From: Planctomycetaceae bacterium
Lineage (GTDB): Bacteria > Planctomycetota > Planctomycetia > Planctomycetales > Planctomycetaceae
Length of the DNA: 32,452 nucleotides
Assembly: GCA_020850695.1 (NCBI GenBank)
Contig: JADZEF010000261.1
Coordinates: forward strand, 1 to 32,452
Reading direction: 5' to 3'
Each line of letters begins with the position of its first letter. Within the stretch, counting starts at the first letter, position 1. The notes beneath the pieces are model-generated. The model was not told where the DNA came from. It worked only from the letters and a program-made list of their open reading frames with translations, and searched no databases. Positions 28,061 through 32,452 of this stretch are shown here, piece after piece. Position numbers and translations under genes: made by a program.

Positions 28061-29404
28061 ATGGACAACCCAGCCAACTCGTCGCACGCCCGTTTTCTCC
28101 CTCCCGCCCCTGTCGATCGTGTCCTCGGGCCGCTCACGCGGTTTCTGCATGTGCAGTCGGCAAGTGGAATCGTTCTGGTCGTCTGCACGATCGCGGCGCT
28201 GGTCATCGCCAACTCGCCGTGGCGCGAGGCTTACTTCCGGCTGCTGCATCTCCCCTGCACCCTCGGCGTCGGCTCGTGGGTGCTGAACAAGGATCTGCTG
28301 CACGTCATCAATGACGGATTGATGACGGTTTTCTTCTTCGTCGTCGGCCTTGAGATCAAGCGGGAACTCGTCGCGGGCGAGTTGCGGGGGTGGAAGAAGG
28401 CGGCGCTTCCCGTGTTCGCCGCACTCGGCGGGATGGTGGTTCCCGCGCTGCTGTTCCTGGCGATCGCACATTTTGGCGGATTCGACTCGGCGCTGCGGCG
28501 CGGGTGGGCCATTCCCATGGCGACCGACATCGCGTTCGTCGTCGGCATTCTCGCACTGCTCGGAAAGCGGATCGCGCCGGGACTTCAGATCATGCTGCTG
28601 TCGCTGGCGATCGTCGACGACATCGGCGCGGTGCTGGTCATCGCCCTCGTCTATACCGATGCCATTCAGATGACCGCCCTCGCCATCGCCGGGGCGGGGT
28701 GCGTGCTGACGTTCGTGATGAATCTGGCCGGCGTGCGGGCGGTGGCGGTGTATGCGGTCGTCGGTGTCATCGTGTGGCTGGCGGTGTTGAAGTCGGGCGT
28801 GCATCCGACCGTCGCCGGCGTGCTGCTCGGCCTGATGACGCCCGCCGCCCCGTGGATTCCAATGGCCAGGCTCCAGGTGATTTTCGAGAAGGTCGCCGAG
28901 GACGCCCGCGACGAAGCGCTTCCTCAGGCCCTGACGCAGGCGACTCTCGCCCAGGCCAGCGTCGCGGCCCGCGAAGCCATCTCCCCGCTGCATCGCCTGG
29001 AAAACTTTCTGCACCCGTGGGTCGCGTTCGTCATCATGCCGGTCTTCGCGCTGGCGAACGCGGGGGTCGAAGTCAAAGTGGCCGAGATCGGCCAGCCGTT
29101 GTCGCTCGCCGTCGCTGCCGGCCTGGCGCTCGGCAAACCGGTGGGAATCGTCCTGTTCTCCGCCGTGGCCGTCGCGCTGGGCCTCGCGAGCCTTCCCCGA
29201 GGCGTAACGCGACGCGCGCTGATCGGCGGAGGATGTCTCGGAGGCATCGGATTCACGATGTCGCTCTTCCTGACGGGACTGGCCCTGCCGGCCGAGCACA
29301 CGGCCGCGGGAAAGATCGGCACGCTCACGGGTTCGCTCGTCAGCGTTATCGCCGGATCGCTCGTGCTGATGACGCTGAAGCCCGACGCATCCGCGGCCGA
29401 GTGA
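28061..29404 (+). CDS. nhaA: Na+/H+ antiporter NhaA
   Basis: The 447-residue inner-membrane antiporter exchanges Na+ or Li+ for H+, controlling internal pH and sodium. The NhaA landmarks are clear: GLEIKREL, MATDIAFVVGIL with D156 (E. coli Asp133), the transport pair D186-D187 in LAIVDDIGAVLVIAL (Asp163/164), and GCLGGIGFTMSLFL near the C-terminus. About twelve hydrophobic segments are visible from about 30 to 440. The ATG at 28061 follows GGGAG at only 2 nt, a tight spacing; GTG directly before it is an alternative. The N-terminus is some 20 residues longer than in E. coli. The stop lies 46 nt from the convergent gene. It shares the strand with the preceding small ORF. Confidence 0.95.
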   Translation: MDNPANSSHARFLPPAPVDRVLGPLTRFLHVQSASGIVLVVCTIAALVIANSPWREAYFRLLHLPCTLGVGSWVLNKDLLHVINDGLMTVFFFVVGLEIKRELVAGELRGWKKAALPVFAALGGMVVPALLFLAIAHFGGFDSALRRGWAIPMATDIAFVVGILALLGKRIAPGLQIMLLSLAIVDDIGAVLVIALVYTDAIQMTALAIAGAGCVLTFVMNLAGVRAVAVYAVVGVIVWLAVLKSGVHPTVAGVLLGLMTPAAPWIPMARLQVIFEKVAEDARDEALPQALTQATLAQASVAAREAISPLHRLENFLHPWVAFVIMPVFALANAGVEVKVAEIGQPLSLAVAAGLALGKPVGIVLFSAVAVALGLASLPRGVTRRALIGGGCLGGIGFTMSLFLTGLALPAEHTAAGKIGTLTGSLVSVIAGSLVLMTLKPDASAAE

Positions 29405-29450
29405 CACCGCAAGCTGCGCTCCGGCTCCGTCTTCAAGATCGCCATCCCGT

Positions 29451-32400
29451 TCAACGCTTCTCCATCACCAGCTTGGCTTCCAGCGGACGGCCGCCGCGCG
29501 TCGTTCCCATCAGCGTTCCATCGAGCGGCAGATGAATCACGGTTGATTCGTCGGCGACGCTCGCCTTCCCGGGCACATCAACGGTCAGCGGGTTCCACGT
29601 CTGGCGGCTTCCGAACGTGAGCGAGGGATCGAAATATCGGGGGGTCGATGAGATCCGGATATCGTCGAGGATGAACCGCACGCCGGGTGGGGCGGTGGCG
29701 ACGAACTGCTTGAGCCACACGATCCCCGCGCCGAATTGCGGCGGGCCGTTGTAGCCCTCCCAGGTGAGATTGCGGTACCACGAGTGATCGCGGCCGTCGA
29801 CGTAGACGTGAACGAGGCTGCGATCCTTCAGCCCTTCGTGCGGCCGCCACACGATGGCGATGTGCGTCCATTCGTCGCGCGGCACCCGTCCCGGGTTCCA
29901 TACCTGCAGCGGGCCGTTGTGGAGGATCATCCAGGGACTGGTCGCCGTCAGCCGCTCGTCCGACAGCCGCCGGATCCAGAACTCGATCGTCCCCTGCGAC
30001 TGATCCGACAGCCGCTGTGACTTTCCGTCGGCGTCCATAATCTCATCGGGGATCTGCAGAGCGCGGCCCGGAACGATGAGCAGCCCTTGTCCGAAACGGC
30101 CGGGGACAAACGTCTGAGCATTGTCCGGCATCGGCCGCACTCGGCGCGCGACAAGCGTCGATGGCGGAATGGCGGTCGCCTGCGGTGAGGTCGTCACCCA
30201 CATTTCCTCAGTCGGAAGGCCCGCAAGGCGGAACCAGACCGGAGTTTCGTTCCGCGCTTCGATGGTCAGCTTCGATCCCTGGGGAATTCCTTCCAGTGAA
30301 ACGACCAGGATCCCGGGCGCTGGTCTACCGGCCACTTCCATCCCATCGCGCCGCACGACAAGTTGGGCCGGCAGCGCGGATTCGATCCTCAGTTCGTTCG
30401 ACGCTCCTCGCAGCCAGGTGAAGCCACGCTTCGGCTCGACATGCAGCGGTTCTCCCGCGTGGCACCACACGGCATCCACGCCACTGAGATCGAGCAGTCC
30501 CGTCTCGAGCTTTGGCGAAAGGAACAGCCACTCCGCACCGGCTTCGGCCTTCGCCTCGAGGACCGAGCGATACACCTCGAATCCCCGCAGCGCCCGATCG
30601 AACGGCTGACGATGCGAGCGCAGCGTCGCGGTGTCGCCGATCCTCCCCGCCACTTGCCCCGTCCCATCGAGGACTTCCGGAGCACGATCCCATCCCCACG
30701 TCGTGGCGCGGAGCGGTTCGTTCGGCTTTCGATGCAGCGCGATGAGCGCCCGCTGCGGGACGAGCGGCGGGTCGGGCGGGACGGCGATTCCATGATCGGC
30801 CGCATCCTGCAGCGCGCCGATTAACCGCGGTGTTGCAGCGAGGGCGCGGATCGGATCGGCGGGATTGTAGATGCGCGGTCCCAGATCTTCCGGCCTGGCC
30901 AGCGGAGCCGCAGCCGACATCAGGTCCTCAAGCTCGTGGCGCGCGGCCACCAGGTGCCGCGGGTCGCGAGTGAAATGCCATCCCCAAGCGATCTGCACGT
31001 TGGAGTACACACCGACATTCCCGCCATACGGGTCGGCATCGATGGCGGCGGTGAAATACTTGCGAAGGATCTCCGGCATCCGCGGGTCGCCCGAAGCCCG
31101 GGCGTACTTCCAAAGAGCGGGCGACCAGTAGTGCGACAGCATCGGGCTGTTGGCGTTGGCCGGCAGGCGATGGTCCTGGCACTGCCACACGCCGTTCGGA
31201 CTCTCGGGGTCGAGGAACGCGTCGGCGTACTCCTTCAGCACCCGCCCGATCGCCGGATCCCACGTGTGTTCATAGAGCGTCGCGAGGTTGAAGAAGAGCG
31301 TCATCTGGTGACGCGAGCCCGACTGGAACGGCGCGTAGTCGCGGAGCATCTCGGCCCACGACTTCGACGGCTTCCCCGCCTCGGTTGCCTCGTACCACAG
31401 TTGCTCGCGGTGGAGCGGCGGAAACTCCTTCGAGTCGCTCCGCATCCCCGCCAGCGGACCCCAGTACGCACGCCACAGGTCGACGACGTCCGCATACCGT
31501 TCGTCGCCGGTCAGGTAGTAAGCGAGCGTCGTTGTTTCGAGCGTGCGGTGATAGGTCGCCCAGAATTGCGGAGCGCTCCGCAGCCACGCCTCGCCCGTGT
31601 CATGGTGCCGCACATAGTGCAGCGGGCTGTCGATGCTCCAGTCCCCCGCCGCATAAGTGAGTGTCGCCTCCCGCTTCACGCCGCCGCGCCACTCGGTCGA
31701 GTATTTTGTCGGCACATGCGAAACCGCCACGTCGACCCAATGATTCTCCGAAGGAATGGCCCAGTCGTAGAACTTTCGCTCCCCCGATCGCAGATAGCAC
31801 CACCAGAGCTGAGTCTCGCGCTGGTAGGTGTGATATTCGAACCGCCGCGAGTCGGCGTAGTGGTGCTGCGTCTCCTTGTCCCACTGATAGCTGTAGTGTG
31901 GTCCCGAGCCGAACAGCCACCAGCCGTAGTCGCCGAACTCATCCTGGGCGTACCGCTCGAGGTCGAAGATCCGGTTGACGATCGCCTCATAGGGGGAACC
32001 ATTCGGCCGGTCGGCGAGCGGGCCGAAGACGCCGCTCATGACGTTCCAGTCGCTCGACGCCAGGCACAGCGGCGGATTGTCCGCCAGCTCCCCGCACTGG
32101 CGGCCCGCCTCGGCCTCGGCCGCCGGCGCGAAATGAAACCATGCCTCATGGTGCTTGTTGATCCCCAATCCATCGGCCCCTTCGCGCTGCAGGGCCTGTC
32201 GTCCGGCGAAGAAGAAAAACTTCTCGATGGGCGAAAGGGCCTTGCGAGCCGCCTCAGGATCGAGGAGATACTTCTGGCCGGCGGGACCGAAGAACTCGCG
32301 CAGTCCCGCCTCGCCGAAGTCGAGCGACCCGCCGCGCGGACTCCACAGGTGCAGCACCAGCCGATCCTTCGTCAGCTCCCACTCCTTGGGAAACTGCTGC

Positions 32401-32452
32401 CAGAACCACCGCAACGACCCCGTGATCGACGCCCGCTTGTCCGCCACCTGCA
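29451..32452 (-). CDS. Large carbohydrate-active protein, YetA/exo-rhamnogalacturonan-lyase-like, with LamG-type tail (5' end missing)
   Basis: The frame is open to the window edge, so the N-terminus and any signal peptide lie outside; the GTG at 32447 should not be taken as the start. The visible 1000 residues begin inside a beta domain (ITGSLRWFWQQFPKEWELTK), then an aromatic-rich all-helical segment (about 190-590 of the visible part) such as HHEAWFHFAP, QLWWCYLRSGERKFYDWA and MLSHYWSPALWKYARASGD. This resembles an alpha/alpha toroid of polysaccharide lyases and of the YetA/PcRGLX family. After a beta region, about 780-940 form a LamG/concanavalin-like module (GTIEFWIRR, DEWTHIAIVWR, VHVYVDGRD, RFILDDIRISS). 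A role in pectin or other polysaccharide degradation is inferred; lyase activity is not shown. Confidence 0.72.
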   Translation of the reverse strand, partial: QVADKRASITGSLRWFWQQFPKEWELTKDRLVLHLWSPRGGSLDFGEAGLREFFGPAGQKYLLDPEAARKALSPIEKFFFFAGRQALQREGADGLGINKHHEAWFHFAPAAEAEAGRQCGELADNPPLCLASSDWNVMSGVFGPLADRPNGSPYEAIVNRIFDLERYAQDEFGDYGWWLFGSGPHYSYQWDKETQHHYADSRRFEYHTYQRETQLWWCYLRSGERKFYDWAIPSENHWVDVAVSHVPTKYSTEWRGGVKREATLTYAAGDWSIDSPLHYVRHHDTGEAWLRSAPQFWATYHRTLETTTLAYYLTGDERYADVVDLWRAYWGPLAGMRSDSKEFPPLHREQLWYEATEAGKPSKSWAEMLRDYAPFQSGSRHQMTLFFNLATLYEHTWDPAIGRVLKEYADAFLDPESPNGVWQCQDHRLPANANSPMLSHYWSPALWKYARASGDPRMPEILRKYFTAAIDADPYGGNVGVYSNVQIAWGWHFTRDPRHLVAARHELEDLMSAAAPLARPEDLGPRIYNPADPIRALAATPRLIGALQDAADHGIAVPPDPPLVPQRALIALHRKPNEPLRATTWGWDRAPEVLDGTGQVAGRIGDTATLRSHRQPFDRALRGFEVYRSVLEAKAEAGAEWLFLSPKLETGLLDLSGVDAVWCHAGEPLHVEPKRGFTWLRGASNELRIESALPAQLVVRRDGMEVAGRPAPGILVVSLEGIPQGSKLTIEARNETPVWFRLAGLPTEEMWVTTSPQATAIPPSTLVARRVRPMPDNAQTFVPGRFGQGLLIVPGRALQIPDEIMDADGKSQRLSDQSQGTIEFWIRRLSDERLTATSPWMILHNGPLQVWNPGRVPRDEWTHIAIVWRPHEGLKDRSLVHVYVDGRDHSWYRNLTWEGYNGPPQFGAGIVWLKQFVATAPPGVRFILDDIRISSTPRYFDPSLTFGSRQTWNPLTVDVPGKASVADESTVIHLPLDGTLMGTTRGGRPLEAKLVMEKR

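Noticed and set aside
27833..29407. 524-codon open frame on the minus strand
   Set aside because: Antisense to nhaA, with Asp/Arg/His-rich low-complexity composition.
32445..32447. GTG at 32447 as the true start of the carbohydrate-active protein
   Set aside because: The frame stays open beyond it to the window edge, it has no export signal, and it would begin inside a beta domain.

Overview
The window looks like a chromosomal segment of a high-GC planctomycete (Planctomycetota, probably a Planctomycetaceae-type organism). The main reasons are a Tat-exported DUF1501 protein, a very large PQQ-like/TPR protein, a DUF4175-like membrane giant, a HEAT-repeat secreted protein, a YetA/rhamnogalacturonan-lyase-like protein with a LamG-type tail, little operon structure, and intergenic spaces filled with palindromic dispersed repeats. 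This is inference from gene content; no rRNA is present to test it.

Layout. 1-526: no gene, one long inverted repeat. 527-3995 (minus): an enolase-superfamily enzyme and a secreted two-domain alpha/beta hydrolase, separated by a nested palindrome. 4260-5402 (plus): HEAT-repeat protein, converging with an orphan TadB/TadC-type membrane protein (5418-6266, minus). 6646-8193 (plus): ribosomal protein S1-like protein. 8523-13139 (minus): the 1538-residue PQQ/TPR protein, divergent from the DUF4175-like protein (13432-16695, plus). 17002-18567 (plus): FGGY sugar kinase. 18734-19177 (minus): FKBP lipoprotein. 19674-21068 (minus): DUF1501 protein, divergent from type I glutamine synthetase (21409-22818, plus), which has a good sigma-54 promoter and a Tyr397 adenylylation site. 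23599-26391 (plus): gyrA, followed after 26 nt by a PD-(D/E)XK nuclease-like gene, a small helical protein and nhaA (to 29404). 29451 to the window end (minus): a large secreted-type carbohydrate-active protein that runs off the edge.

How the genes relate. Most are stand-alone housekeeping or secreted-protein genes. The only plausible multi-gene transcript is gyrA - nuclease-like - small ORF - nhaA. No toxin, phage, CRISPR or classical defence locus is evident.

The most striking signal is not a gene. It is a family of about 155-bp intergenic elements (6391-6544, 8212-8366, 8370-8523, 16697-16851, plus a miniature at 16855-16909). Each is built from three hairpins: an 8-bp stem with a TCC triloop, a central stem with a 5-nt loop, and an 8-bp stem with a GGA triloop. 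The loop lies 75-76 nt from the left end and exactly 74 nt from the right end in every copy. Several stem changes are compensatory. Unrelated inverted repeats in the window (1771-1858, 19366-19592) share the same nested-palindrome design.
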